Assembly (NCBI GenBank): GCA_963932465.1
Contig: OZ010796.1
Coordinates: 78,687,292-78,751,291, forward strand
Direction: 5' to 3'
Source of the DNA: Maratus speciosus
Taxonomy: Eukaryota; Arthropoda; Arachnida; Araneae; Salticidae
Length of the DNA: 64,000 nt
The notes under the pieces were generated by a model that was not told where the DNA came from, did not search any database, and saw only the letters and a program-made list of their open reading frames with translations. The first letter of the stretch is position 1. Each line of letters starts with the position of its first letter. Shown here in pieces: positions 1 through 11,942 of the stretch. A program made the position numbers and the translations under genes.

Positions 1-660
1 AAGTAAATCTGCAGATCAGTGGCCTCAAACATCAGTTCTACAGTTTTATTTTGAAATTATTTTATTTAGTGTTTAAAATATTCAACTCAAAATATCATTT
101 CTTTCATATTTGTAATATTAATTATTATAAATGATACATCAAGTAGTCTCTGGAAGAATAATTGCTTAAAATAGTGAGACTAAACACTAATATTCCAAAA
201 CTTTTTTTTAATTATTCCTTTTAAATTCCCGTTTCAATAATTTGATAGCTGTAATTGCCTGATATTTAGTATTTTAAACTATCCATCTAAAATAATTAAA
301 ACATCGATCTTCTTATAATTACAATAACTGATGGAAACAGTAAATGATTATCACAAATATTTTATTAATAACTGGTATCCTAATTGTTAAATTTATTTGA
401 AAATAACTATTTTGTTTCATTCTGTGTATTCATTAAATTCTGTTTCTAAGTACAGTCATAAAAACAATTATATTTATTACTTTTTAATGGGTTGTCCTGT
501 CCATTAATGGGCCAGAGGTTGCCCACTGTCTTTTGGGTGTTTTGATACATTTCTGTTATTTAAAATTAAATTTTGGTTCATATTGGGAAATGAGACTGTC
601 AGAAGGGTTATTTAAACTTGGTAAAAACAAACTAGCTACATATATACTGGGCTTAGCAGT
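1..660 (+). repeat. Partial unit of the tandem CCATTACTGG repeat family
   Basis: The window opens inside a repeat unit that recurs at about 56.85-57.40 kb and 61.13-62.70 kb. The opening text (aaatctgcagatcagtgg) and the following AT-rich text are nearly the same in all three. This copy has decayed most: the internal motif tgtccattactgg is altered near 488-515. No coding potential is visible. Class unknown; the sharing itself is directly seen. Confidence 0.75.
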
Positions 661-748
661 CATTTTGTTTTTCAGAAAGTAGAACGAAGTGTTTTTAGTG
701 AATGAAAAACCTCTTTCCAGAAAAATATACTACAGGAAGAATTTGTTA

Positions 749-836
749 TGTATTGTGAAAGTGATTCGGAATTGAACTGTATTTACCATTTTGTGATCAA
801 TAAATTAGCTGTTGAGTTATAAGCATTTTTGATCAT
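749..836 (+). repeat. Dispersed repeat R1, copy 1
   Basis: The text around gaattgaactgtattt and tgatcaataaattagc recurs inverted at 3784-3870 and in direct orientation at about 19040-19160, with scattered substitutions. No terminal repeats or coding frame are evident; it may be a fragment of a larger element. Confidence 0.6.
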
Positions 837-1265
837 AAAAAATAAACTGTTTGGATTTTAAAGAAGGATTTTTCTAATAGAAAACTCAAAAAATGAGTAA
901 ATTTATTTATTCAAAAAAATTTTATAGCATTTCTTGTCACATGGGGTAAAATAGGTATAAGCCATCTTTTTTATGCTAGTTGAGGTCAATATATGAATGT
1001 ATGAAAATTGATCAAAATTGAAAGACTTTTGAGAGCAAATTGTTATTGATCCTGTGTTTAAAACTGAAATTGTGCTTTGTTATATGAAATTAGGCTATAA
1101 ATTAGTTGCGAACATCTGTTATCCGCACTTCGCTTTGGAATATAAACATTAAAAATCACTGTTAACCGACAATTTTTGAAAAATCATATTAAATCAAAGT
1201 ACCATATTTCCGGCCATAAATTAAATTAAAACATATGTTTTAACTTTATTAAATTGGGTGGATTA

Positions 1266-1659
1266 AGGGTGTATTCGAAAAAATATTTTTCCACCCTCAA
1301 CAGCTCAAAATTTTCTGGGACATTTTCAGACTCATTTTTAAAAGTAACAACATGGAACTTGCTGGGGTGATTTTTGAAGAGATGCATAAGAGGCCGTGTG
1401 ATTTCATTTTTCGCTCAATTCATTAGAATTTGATTTTTAAACAATTATTTTCTCTGTATGACCATTTTTTTCATTCCCAGATCTCCCGCTTCCGAAAATT
1501 CGGTTCAAAATGCCCACTTTGACAATATTTTCTGCATTTATCAAAAAATCGAAAAGCACGGCGCATTATGTAGTTTCTAAATAAGAGAATTTCCCAGTTT
1601 GAGGCGTTTGAAAGCAAAAATGAATCAGAAAATAAGCAGTTTGGATCTGAATACACCCT
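1266..1659. mobile_element. TA-flanked MITE with AGGGTGTATTC ends
   Basis: The 11-bp ends AGGGTGTATTC and GAATACACCCT are perfect inverted repeats, and TA sits immediately outside both (1264-1265 and 1660-1661). A ~394-bp length, TA duplication and no ORF fit a Tc1/mariner-type non-autonomous element. A related right end (gagaacacccttaa) with similar internal text lies at about 19150-19395. The superfamily is inferred from the TA target only. Confidence 0.7.
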
Positions 1660-1679
1660 TATAACAGGATAAACAGTAA

Positions 1680-1918
1680 AAAGAGTCGAAGCAATCCAAG
1701 GAAGTTAAACCAAAGGTTCTCGCTGCAGTGAATCCAATGATTGGTGGCTGGGTCGTTGTGAAATTCAGTGTAAAGAAGTCTGTTCAAGAATTTACTGGTC
1801 TTATTATTGATATCCTTTATGAAGATGAATACACTGTAAAGTTTGCAACAAAGTAATCTGCCGGATTAAGTCTTCCTTGAGAAAGACAACATTGCTGATG
1901 TGCAGAGTGAGATAATAT
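1680..1918 (+). pseudogene. Remnant of a transposon-type protein, domain with WVVVKF
   Basis: From 1680 a frame reads through EVKPKVLAAVNPMIGGW and VVVKFSVKKSVQEF, then LYEDEYTVKFATK, and stops at TAA 1854-1856. It continues as SAGLSLP, and a one-base shift near 1878 restores EKDNIADVQSEII. The pattern of W-V-V-V-K-F, KKS, then YTVKF and DIADV resembles a short domain I associate with accessory or transposase proteins of arthropod DNA transposons; that link is from memory and was not searched. One stop and one frameshift mark it as broken. It starts about 20 bp after the MITE at 1266-1659. It could be the upstream part of the remnants at 10063 and 14200. Confidence 0.5.
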
Positions 1919-2257
1919 AGACGAACGCCGTTCGCAGAAAATTTTCAAAGTTTGCAGGCAGTTTTGATGGGGTTTTTTTTTACAAGTTTCTTTATTTAAA
2001 AAAAGCAATTAACAAGACACCAGGCGAAGAATCGGTGTAACGCACGTTGCAGACTATTGACAAGGTCTGTAGACTATTTTTCAACGGGAGAAAAAAAAAA
2101 AGTTTGCTAGAAAGTATTTGCCATGTACCTTAGTACAGTATTTTTTGGAAGAAGCGTCGCGGCTCATACGAGTTAAAAACTTTAAAATATTGTAAGTGCG
2201 GTGCTTATGCCGGAACGGCGGGTACAATTCCTTTTTTTTTTCCCCCTCCCGCCAGGG

Positions 2258-2340
2258 CCGGTAGCAGAAACAGTGCAGCACTGACGCGGGTGCTGCAGAT
2301 TATGTTAGGCTTTGCAGATTAATTTAACAGATTAAAAATA
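2258..2340 (+). repeat. End fragment of the GGTAGCAGAAA family
   Basis: ggtagcagaaacagtgcagc followed by gcagatt motifs matches, as the reverse complement, the right end of the copy at 3284-3553, and also the left end of the MITE at 60353. Only this end is visible here, so it is a truncated copy. Confidence 0.5.
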
Positions 2341-2484
2341 AATTTTGTGTTAAAAAATAAATGTTAAATGTTCGAATCTTTTTAAATATAAAGTTTATTT
2401 GGTTGGAAATTTTAGTGAATGTTTATGTGCTTGTATATAACTTTTCATTTTTGCTTTTGGCGGCAATACAGCACTCGGGAGGAG

Positions 2485-2640
2485 CACGGCATTTTTTGCA
2501 GAAAATTTTAAAGAAATTATTTGAGTTCGCAGACAGTTTTACATTTTATCTAAGTCTGCTGATGTGGAGGCATCCCAAATTGTCAGGAAGTCTATCTCAA
2601 CCAAGCTGTACCAGTCGTTGCCATATACATATTTTGTACA
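2485..2640 (+). pseudogene. Second remnant resembling the same transposon domain
   Basis: A frame reading FLQKILKKLFEFADSF then TFYLS is followed, after a frame change near 2553, by SADVEASQIVRKSIS and TKLYQS. The order of a basic and aromatic stretch, then ADVE.SQIV, parallels YTVKFATK then IADVQSEII in the remnant at 1680-1918. I read it as another broken copy of the same domain rather than a live exon. The frame change and lack of conserved borders keep confidence low. Confidence 0.3.
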
Positions 2641-3283
2641 TAAAATTTCATTCACTTATAGCTAGTTAACTTTATAAATTGCTTTTGATTTAAAATATTT
2701 TTCAGTTAACTTAATTTCTCATTTTTTCCTACAGATACTCATGCTGATATCTATCTGCTTTTGAGCTGCATTAAATTAAAAAAAAAAAAAAAACGACTTT
2801 TAAAATGAAACACTGTTAGAAACATGATTCAGAGCATGGACGTAAATTGATGTGGTGAAAATTAAGAACAGTTTGGGGGGGGGGGGGGGGATAGGATTTG
2901 TGTGTACTTGTATCTTATTTCTATTAGTTTCATAAGAGATTTTATTTGTCAAGAAAAAAATGTAAACAAAGTGAAAGAGTTCCCTCCTCGCCCCAGTTTA
3001 CATATGATTCAGAGGATGAAGGTACAAAACTTTTGAATGGTCTATACATTAATTATAATGTAATTCAACTTTAACCAGCATATACCCATTTTACCCCGAA
3101 CTGAGATAAAATGGGTAATTATGTTGAATTTAGACCTAAAGTACATAATGTAAAAAATATTCAACAAAAACATGATAATATTTCATAATGTTTCTGCTAT
3201 GAAACATTAAAATAAAAAAAAAAGCTTTTTTTATACCCATTTTACCCCGGGTGACCCTAACTAAAGTTCCACTTTCCTAATGT

Positions 3284-3553
3284 CCCCAATAGCAGAATTT
3301 TCGATGTCCATCTGCAGCAAACCAAAATTTATCTGCAACCTAACAATACTGAAACAAGCTACTATCTTAAATACTTATAGTGACCCATAAAATAAACAGA
3401 AATTGCATTTCACATAGAAAATTAATAAGAAATGCAAAAACTCTTAAATCAAAGTAAATTTTTGGTGAATTTTTTTAAGCTGGTAGATTAATCTGCAAGG
3501 TCTAAAATAACCTGCATCGCTGCTGCCGTGCTGCACAGTTTCTGCTACGGAGC
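3284..3553. mobile_element. Copy of the GGTAGCAGAAA hAT-like MITE
   Basis: The left end reads cccaatagcagaatttt and the right end tttctgctacgg, an imperfect inverted repeat matching the ends of the clean copy at 60353-60643. About 270 bp, no ORF, several internal ctgca motifs. No clear target-site duplication survives. Confidence 0.55.
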
Positions 3554-3783
3554 TAACACCTAACTTCGAGTTGTCGGATTAAGCAGCATACACCGAGGAG
3601 GAGGGAGAAATTGCATCCATCCTAACTCAATTTTAGTTCTTGCATATAAACCCCACCCACCTCACTCCTTTGGAAGCATGACATTGTCATGACAAAAGTT
3701 TTTTGGAGGTACCTCATAAAAACATCAAAAAATTTCTGTGTCCCCAACACTAAACCACCCAGAAGTGAAAAACTTGTCATGTG

Positions 3784-3870
3784 ATCAAAAACGCTTATAA
3801 CTCAACAGGTAATTTATTGATCACAAAATGGTAAATACAGTTCAATTCTGAATCTCTACCATAGTCGAGC
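3784..3870 (-). repeat. Dispersed repeat R1, inverted copy
   Basis: Reverse complement of the repeat at 749-836; it continues through gaaagatataaaattgg-type text (inverted) that is also present in the third copy near 19040. The translated minus-strand frame across it is repeat-derived. Confidence 0.55.
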
Positions 3871-4082
3871 TTTCCAATTTTATATCTTTCTGTTAAAAAA
3901 TGAATTTGAAAATGTGTCAATGTTTTGTACTTGTTGAGTAGTGATGTAGAGATGGACCACACTCGAGTGCTATTCCTATGAGGAGGTTTTTGGCTGATCT
4001 CATTTGCATTTTTTTTCTTTTTTTGTGGCATTGTATAGCTGATTTGATCTTCAGTGACCCTTGTTTACTTTAATTTTAATCG

Positions 4083-4084
<2 letters not shown>

Positions 4085-4117
<33 letters not shown>

Positions 4118-4251
4118 CAATACTTTCATTTTTGGAACAGATTCTAAAAGTAAAAGTAATTTCTCTAAAAAAATAAAAAAAAAAATTTCTGCAATCAAAA
4201 TTGAAAAAGTAAATGAGTGCCATGAGGATCAAGCTCAGATGTCCAACCCCC

Positions 4252-4282
<31 letters not shown>

Positions 4283-4320
4283 TATGTATACATACATATA
4301 TATATATATATTCAAAATGT
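4085..4320 (+). repeat. Dispersed repeat with poly-T, poly-C and TA tracts
   Basis: A ~30-bp T run, then ctttcatttttggaac, then a C run, an A run and a TA microsatellite. The core ctttcatttttggaac with attctaaaa recurs at about 18650-18670, and there too it is followed by a C run and (TA)n near 18838-18880. This points to one family whose low-complexity tail expands. Confidence 0.45.
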
Positions 4321-4885
4321 CAAAATGCAAATAAGAATAGCATTAACCCGCGAGTATCTTCACATAATGGGGTAGGGAAAAAAAATACAAAGTTTGTCAA
4401 AAGTTAAAAAGCACTAATTTCATTAAAATGCGAATATTGCCAGAGAATTGTAAAAAAAAACAAACTCAAATTTCACTAAAGAATCATGAAAAAAATATGA
4501 ATTTTGTCAAAGAATCTTGTGGTGTGGGGGAGGGGGGGGATAATGTTTTTGCAGTAAAAACAGTCTTTTTATTCTAGTCAATACTGTGTTCGCTAAAATT
4601 TCTGGTATTTTTTATGATGTACCCCCTCCCCTGACTGATCAATTTAGCCATAATTTCACATAATCTAAAAAAAAATTAATAAATGAAAATGATTTGAGAA
4701 ATATATCATACAGCAGTAAAATTTTAAAACATTTTACTTTTTCATATCATCAGGCAGAAACTAATTTCAGTAAGTGGCAGGAACTAATAATTCACACATG
4801 TATTTGATATGTAAACAATTCAGTTAAAAATTAAAACTGAAGATTATGAGTGTTGTTCAAAGTAGCAAGTTAGGTTTAATGATGT

Positions 4886-4960
4886 ACCGAATAGTGATTT
4901 GGCCGAATACTGAATATTCAGCTAGCCGAATAGTAACTGTTTGGCCAAATACCTTTTTAT
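4886..4960 (+). repeat. Fragment of the CCGAATA hAT-like family
   Basis: Repeated ccgaat and gaatattc motifs (taccgaatagtg, ggccgaatactgaata) match the end regions of the element at 14941-16065. Only a truncated, diverged end is present. Confidence 0.5.
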
Positions 4961-5749
4961 ATTTCAAAGTTTAAAGGTATTAAAATGTCATTTTTTAAAA
5001 CAACTTTACATAATATTTAATAAAACCAATTACATTTACATAGTAAATTTCATATTGGGAAAAAAACTTGCTTTGTGTTTATTTAAAGGATGACCTTTTT
5101 TTTAATTAATAAAATTTTAAATTTAATGGTTTCTTCTATGAATTAACATTTGTTAAAACAATCGATAATTATTTTTGTTGTAGGTTGAGTAAACTCTGTT
5201 TTTGGTTCAGGTTGATTTGAGGCTGAGTGTGAATTCCTGCAAGTTGGGTTCGGGTTAAGCCCAAAATTTCAAAAGTTAGTTTGGTATATTTTTTAAGTTT
5301 AAAAACTATCCCTGTTATAATAAACATAGATATTTGTGTATGTGCTGTTTTCTAAAGAGACTTCCATTTTTTATGTAACCCTTTGGAAAAATTTGTGTTT
5401 TTTCTGCAACCAGACTTCTATAAAACCAAAAACTTTCTGTGCACATAAATATTGGGTCAAAAACTATCTGCAAATTAATTTAATGTTTAATAACGTAAAA
5501 TACCGTGTTATGTTATTTTAACGATATGGATTAAAAACAGTAGTTTTAAAGTAATTACCATTTAAATTTAAAAATAATTAATATTAATCAAAGAATAATT
5601 ATTTTGGTTAAAAAAAAATAAAGCTAAAAATCCATGATAAGAAGGGCAGAAATAATGTGACATTGCTACTGAAACAACTAAATCACATTTTGTAGGGAGA
5701 GGTCCATTCATAGGTATCATCATTAAAGAGACCGGTGAGTTTTTACCGT

Positions 5750-6480
5750 GGCCCTTTGACAAAAATCATTTTTTTCTGTGGCCGTTTGACGAAATTCTCT
5801 TCTTTTTTTTTCTGTGATCATTTGACGAAATTCACATTTTATCTGCGATCCTTTCATGAAATCAGTTTTTTCCCGCAATCCTTTGACGAAATTCGCATTT
5901 TCCTATGATCTTTTGACAAATTTCGCACTTTTTACGCAGCGCTTTGACGAAATTTGCATTTTTTTTCACGCTTCTTTGAAGTAATTAGTTTTTTACGCGT
6001 TCTTTTACGAAATTTGCATTTTTTTCACAATCTTGACAAAATTCGGGCTTTTTTCCATTATGCTTTTAAGAAATTAGTTTTTTTCGTGCACGCTTTTGAT
6101 GAAATTTGCTCTCTTTTTTGCAGTCCTTTGACGAAATTCGCGTTTTTTCTGCGATCTTTTTACGAAATTCGTGTTTTTCTTGCGTTTTTTATGGAATTCA
6201 CACCTTTTTCTATGGCCCTTTGACAATTTTTTTTTTTTTTTTTTTTCCCCGATCAATTGATGATCATTTTTCCGCGATTCTTTTACGAAATTTGCTCCTT
6301 TTTTTTAAATCCTTTGACAGAATTTAGGCTTTTTCCGCGCTATTCTTTTACGAAATTCGTTTTTTCCTGCACTCCTTTTATGAAATTCTTTTTTTTTTTT
6401 TTTTTTTTTACGATCCTTTCACGAAATTTGCGTTTTTACGGCAACCATTTGTTGAAATTCGCAGTGGTATCTTTTTATGT
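5750..6480 (+). repeat. Minisatellite, TTTGACGAAATTCGCA type, locus 1
   Basis: About twenty degenerate units of roughly 30-40 bp carry the core ttgacgaaattcgcat separated by T-rich spacers. The short overlapping frames on both strands (F-, R- and K-rich) only reflect the periodicity. The array runs into a tail ending ttggaacagaatc near 6545, which is shared with locus 2 (7190-8440) and, inverted, locus 3 (29120-29700). Confidence 0.8.
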
Positions 6481-6559
6481 CTGAATTTTTGGACTGGCTG
6501 ATTTTTTTAAATTTTCAAAACCAAATGCCTTAAATTTTCTGAAAATTTGGAACAGAATC

Positions 6560-7005
6560 ACGTCTGTCAAACAATAACAGGGGTCAATGCAGACAAAATT
6601 TGGGGCCTATTTAGGGCCCTTTCACAAAATTCCATTTAATAAAATAGGCCCCTTCATAAAAATAAATTTAATAAAATGGGCCCCTTCACAAAAATGAACT
6701 TAATAAAACAGGCCCCTTCACAAAATTCCTTTTAATAAATTAAGGCCCCCTACGTAACATTCTTTTTCATAAAAACTGCTTTAAAATGTGTAATTTGTAA
6801 ATAAAACTAGGTTGCGAAACTTTAGCAAGGGGATGTAAAAAATGATTTTGTTCATAAATTCTTGGTTCAAATTTGAGTAACTGGATTTCAACTTTCGTTA
6901 AAAAAATGTTATTTTTCACAAAAATATAATAAAATTAATAAAAATAACTTCTACTTTTCGCAAAATGGGCCCCAAGAATAAAAACCTGCATCGACCCCTG
7001 AATAA
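6560..7005 (+). repeat. Dispersed repeat R2 with GGCCCCTTCACAAAA subrepeats
   Basis: Four or so ~33-bp subrepeats of ggccccttcacaaaa plus a taataaaat-type spacer (6600-6750) are followed by unique text ending gggccccaagaataaaa and gacccctga. The whole block recurs in reverse complement at 13612-13920. Nothing codes. Confidence 0.75.
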
Positions 7006-7184
7006 TAATCTGTCTGGCAAATAAATCGTACATAAAATTGGAGAATATTTTTAATTTTTCGGTATTTAAAAAAAAAAAATACAAGGACAAAAATTAAGTT
7101 TTTTTTTTTTTTTCTAAAAAATTTTTCCACAAAGTTCCGAATTTTTGGAAAATTTTCCGCACATGCGTCTATATTATACAACTG

Positions 7185-8440
7185 TGTCTGCAACACTTTG
7201 GCAAAATTTATTTTATTTTTTTGCAACCCTTTAGCAATTTTTTTTTCTGCAACGCTTTAGCAAAATTTATTTATTTATTTATTTCAGCGACCTTTTGATG
7301 AATTTCGCAAAGGGGGGGGGGGGGGGGGGGTCCTGCGACATTATGACTAATTCCACATTTTTCGCGTGATCCGTTGGCGAAATTTATTTATTTATTTTTT
7401 TTGTGGGTGGGGGGTCCCTTGTCAAAACGTTTTTTCTGCTATCTTTTGACGAAACGTGCATTTTCTTTCCGGATTCTTTTACAAAATATGCTTTTTTTTT
7501 TTTTTTCGTAATCCTTTGAAGGAGTTGCCATTTTCTTTTCTCTGCTATCTTCTAACGATACATGCATTTGTTCCCCATCCTTTGACGAAATTTTCATTTT
7601 ATTTGCAATCCTTAGACAAAACTTATTTTATTCGTGATCTTTTTAATTACGGGTGCACAACTTTTTTAAGATAAGGGCTTTTTAGAAAAAGTCTGTTTTG
7701 TCGAGGCCCACACGTGAGAGAATTCTATTTCGAGTAGCCGATCGACGAAATTTGATTTTTCTGCACATTATCGACAAAAATTGTGATATTTTCATTTCAG
7801 ACCAATGAAATTCTTGATTTTTCTGAGACTGATCGACAATTCGCTATTTTCCATGCATTATGGACAAAATAACATATTTTCGTGTCTGACCAACGGAATT
7901 AGTGATTATCAATCAACAAAATTTGCAATTTTTCTGACTGATCATGAAATTCATGATTCTGCATTATCTCTGATGAAATTTAAAAAAATTTTCAGGCAAT
8001 AAATTGACAAATTTGAGATTTCTTTTTCTCTCTATAAACTGATGATAATCATGATTGGTTCTGCAGTCGATCAACAGAATTCTCAATTTCTTCGTGCATC
8101 GAGAAAATTCGCTATTTTACCATAACGAAATTCTCAATGTTCCTGTACACAATCGACAAAACGCACAATTTTTCCATGCCCGATCAATGAAATTCACGAT
8201 TCTTAAACTGACTGATGAAATTTTCAAATTTTTTTGTGGCAAATTGACGAAATACATTGCAGGCCACAGGTTTTGGCATCCCTACTTTTAACAAAATTGG
8301 TGTTTTTATTTTAGCTAACGTTTGACGAAATTGATTTTTTCGGTGACAATTTCTCGAAATATGAGACATATTTTTTTATGTCCAAATTTCCAGACTGATG
8401 AATGATTTTTCATAATTTTTGGAACAGAATCGCCCCTCAA
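7185..8440 (+). repeat. Minisatellite, TTTGACGAAATTCGCA type, locus 2
   Basis: Same core as locus 1. The second half (7720-8290) drifts to a variant with gatcgacaaaatt and gatcaatgaaatt. It ends with tttttggaacagaatcgccc, the tail also seen at loci 1 and 3. A long G run interrupts it at 7313-7330. Confidence 0.75.
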
Positions 8441-10060
8441 TTTGCAATCAGTCACAGAAATTAACGAGAAACTTGTCATTCAAATTCGGGGGGGGGGGGG
8501 CGGAGGAATCTCAAAACTTGTCTCTCGGTTGCAGGACCAAAATATGAATTTCAACAATCTTTCGCCGCAAAATGTATCAACCTGTCGTCCGAAAATATCA
8601 CAAGGTTCGCAGGATTTGTTTTAAAATGAAACACTTTTTTGAAAACAAATTTTTTAGATGGAAGCCTCCTGCTCATGATGTGTTTTTGGGTGGGATTTCA
8701 AAATTTTGGTGATGAATCCCGCCCTGAAATTAAAGTCCTGTACTGTGTTCTACAGTAGTCTTTAAAATGAAGAAATCATGTGTTAAGCATTGATTATGTA
8801 ACTGTCCAACTCTTCCTGAGAAAGTAATAAGTAACTATTTTCCCATTGGGTGTAATGTAAAAAAATACTTTTGACTGTGTCTGGGTGAATGTAACTCTGG
8901 CAATAATGGGTCATTTGCCTGGGTATAAAATGCAGGGTTTTTTTTTTTTCAATTATTGAAAGTTTTCCTAAAAATTAGCCTTTAAAAATTTCTTTAGCTG
9001 TAAAATACTTTTTTTTTCTGTGGTGCTTTCAAATTGTTGCCGTCAAGTTTTGGCGGATTCCATCTAGTTTATTTTTAAACATGGCATCAATTGTTGTCTT
9101 TGGTTTATTAAATTTATCTTGTATTCTATAAATAACTTCGTCCTTTATTAAAATTGATTGAATTAGTTTTCAAAATTTCGTTGTCATTCAAACATTAAAA
9201 AAAAAAAAAAAAATCTTTGTTTACATTCAAAAAATTTATCATGAATTATAGGTCAGTGAATTAGGTGCTCTACTGTATATATATATTTTTAGAGGAGGCG
9301 TGGATTGGTTATAATTTCTCAAAATTAAATTCAGTCAATTACAAATACCACAACAGTGCCAGTTGTTAGTTTAGTCTATTTTGAATGATTTTTGAGCTTC
9401 AGTACGATTTTTTCAGATTACGATTTCAGATTTTTTGTCAAATCCGAAAGGGTAGAAATTTAAATTTTGGTATAAGGCAGAATTGATACCAATTCATAAC
9501 AATATGTGCATATATAGGTAGTGAAGGAAGTGATTTAGATTTTTCAAAAATAACCTTTTTTTTTATTTAAAATAAAATCTAAATTTTTTGACAGTTTGAG
9601 AAAACAATTCTTCTAAGCATCTAATAAAAAAGAAATTAATTATAAATATGAATTTTGTGATGAGATATTCCAAGAATTGTGGGGCATTTCAAAGGCCATT
9701 GAATAACACAGGAAAGTGAAAAAGCAACTTATCTCTGAGAAGGAGCTTTAATCTGACTATTCTAATAAATTTTAATTGCAACAAAGGGATAGCTTAATGC
9801 AGTGAGTAGCCAGTTATCCAAAAACACGTGAACCCAACAATTCCAGATAATTTACTTTATACTGTATATATTTTTAATTATGCAACAGTCCCATCGGTCC
9901 AATTTATTGCTTGGGTAAATTGGAGGGAAATGAATTTCCTTTTTTGTATGTTTCAGGCACTTTCGTATAAACTCATCATTACGTCTGTGTTTTGAAATTT
10001 TAAGTTAAAACCATTGAAACATTTTAAATCGATAACATTGTTTTTGCACATTTTCATTTT
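8441..10060. other. No gene or clear repeat recognised
   Basis: AT-rich DNA with homopolymer tracts and a short TA run at 9274-9287. I see no exon borders with a sustained frame before the acceptor at 10061-10062. Confidence 0.5.
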
Positions 10061-10062
10061 AG

Positions 10063-10228
10063 GAACAATACTTTGATCCTATCGCTCAAGCTGGTATGGT
10101 TGAATGGAGGTTTAAAACAATGAAGTTAAATTTAACACCACCCCAAAAGAAGTACCAACAAAGAGGACTATCAAAGAGGCACGTGATAATCCTGAGGAGG
10201 TGTATTATCAGCAAGAAATAGAAGACAG
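10063..10228 (+). pseudogene. Exon-like segment, VYYQQEIEDR, one frameshift
   Basis: A pyrimidine-rich acceptor (ttttcattttag) opens a frame EQYFDPIAQAGMVEWRFKT. One base appears lost at about 10122, after which EVKFNTTPKEVPTKRTIKEA and RDNPEEVYYQQEIEDR read on to a GT donor (acagg/gtataa). The phase is 0 at the donor, which fits direct splicing to the acceptor at 14200. The frameshift and the neighbouring remnant at 1680 suggest a decayed transposon-derived gene. A join to the exon at 20671 would also keep frame. Function not recognised. Confidence 0.5.
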
Positions 10229-10395
10229 GGTATAAATTTACATATTAATCTTAAATATATTTTTTAAGTTTTTTGTCATTGGAATTTCTTTTTGTTGTGT
10301 GTGTGTGTGTTTTGTAATTGTTTTGTGACCTTACAGATACATATGTGAAAAAAAAAATTGTTTTCATATTAGTAAACTTCATACCTAGCATCTTA

Positions 10396-11942
10396 CACTA
10401 TATTGCCATTAATGATCGGCAACTTTCAATTTTAGACATTTTGTCAAATATTTAGAAATATGCTTGACATATTCATCTGGAATTTCAGGATTGAAATGAA
10501 CAGGTATGATCTCATATTTAACAATGTCGATTTAATAAGGGGATCAATTAGGGGGGCAACAAAAAATCAAAGAAAAAATATATATACTTGGGATCACCCT
10601 GTAAAATAAAATGCACGAAATGATCTACCGCTACCGAATATAAATAGACATTGTGCAATATGTGTATTTTTTGTGTAAGACTAGCACATATATTAATAGA
10701 GATATAGCGATTTATTTAAAAAAATTAAATTCTTGCATGATTTTTGCTTATAACACGCAGAATTTTCAAGCCAATTTAACGCCGGTTTCAGAAAAATTGA
10801 CAAAATATAATAGAAACAATATAGTGCAATTGGAATATAAATATATTAAATATTTTAGGTAATATGAGCAGTTGTATGAAATAATTTTTATCTGTGCATG
10901 CGTGAATGATAACAAGGATCATTTTACATAATTTAATAGTCAACTCTATGGAGCAACTTATTTTTAAAAAATCTAGTCAAATGTCGTAAAAATTCAGAAA
11001 GATATCGGCATTAAAGTGAGCAAATTTTTAGTTGTTCTTTAAAAGCAGCTGAATGATAAGAGATTTTCCACAAATTGTCATTTTTATTTATTTTTTTTTT
11101 TAATTTCCATTTTTTATTGATGCTTTAGTTATTGGATAACCACCAGAACGAGCCTATACCATGATCAAAAGAAGTATAAAAATTGAAGCATTTTTTCCAA
11201 ATCTACTCGTTGATACTTACTAAATACTTTTTTCTGAAAGTCAGTTAATAAAAATTGACAGTTTGTGGAAAATCCCTTATCATTCAGTTACTTTTAGAGA
11301 AAAACTAAAAATTTGCTCACTTTAATGCCGATATCCTTCTGAATTTTTACGATATTTGACTAGTAGATTTTTTTTAATAAGTTGCTCTATAGAATATTAA
11401 ATTATGTAAAATGATCCTTGTTATCGTTTGCGCATGCACAGATAAAAATTATTTCATACAACTGCTCATATTTCCTAAAATATTTAATATAGCTATATTC
11501 CAATTGCACTATATTGTTTCTATTATATTGTCAATTTTTCTGAAACTGGCGTTAAATTGGGTTGAAAACCCTGCATGTTATAAGCAAAAAATATGCAAGA
11601 ATTTTATTTTTTTAAATAAATCGCTGTATTTCTATTAATATACGTGCTAGTCTTACACAAAAAATTACACATATTGCACAATGTCTGTTTATTTATATTC
11701 GGTAGTGGTAGATAATTTCGTGCATTTTACAGGGTGATCCCAAGTATTATGTTTTTCTTTGATTTTTTTGTTGGCCCCTAATTGCCCCCCCCCCCCCCCG
11801 TTAACAAATCGACATTGTTAAATATAAGATCATACCTGTTTTTTTAATACTGAAATTTCAGAAGAATCTGTCAAGTATATTTCTAAATATTCGACAAAAT
11901 GTCTAAAATTGAAAATTGCCGGTTTTTAATGGCCATATAGTG
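10396..11942. mobile_element. Foldback element with ~690-bp inverted arms
   Basis: The left end CACTATATTGCC and right end GGCCATATAGTG are inverted, with TA outside both (10394-10395, 11943-11944). The two arms match over almost their full length: text from 10396 to about 11080 reappears inverted from 11942 back to about 11255, with scattered substitutions and a C run in the right arm. A centre of ~170 bp separates them. The opposed frames in the arms are mirror images and not genes. TA-flanked CACTA ends could mean a mariner-type or a CACTA-type origin; no transposase is present. Confidence 0.8.

Noticed and set aside
5954..6484. Overlapping F-, R- and K-rich reading frames on both strands
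   Set aside because: They follow the period of the TTTGACGAAATT minisatellite and are open on both strands for that reason.
10653..11638. Two frames of ~70 codons at mirror positions
   Set aside because: They are the two arms of the foldback element and not independent genes.
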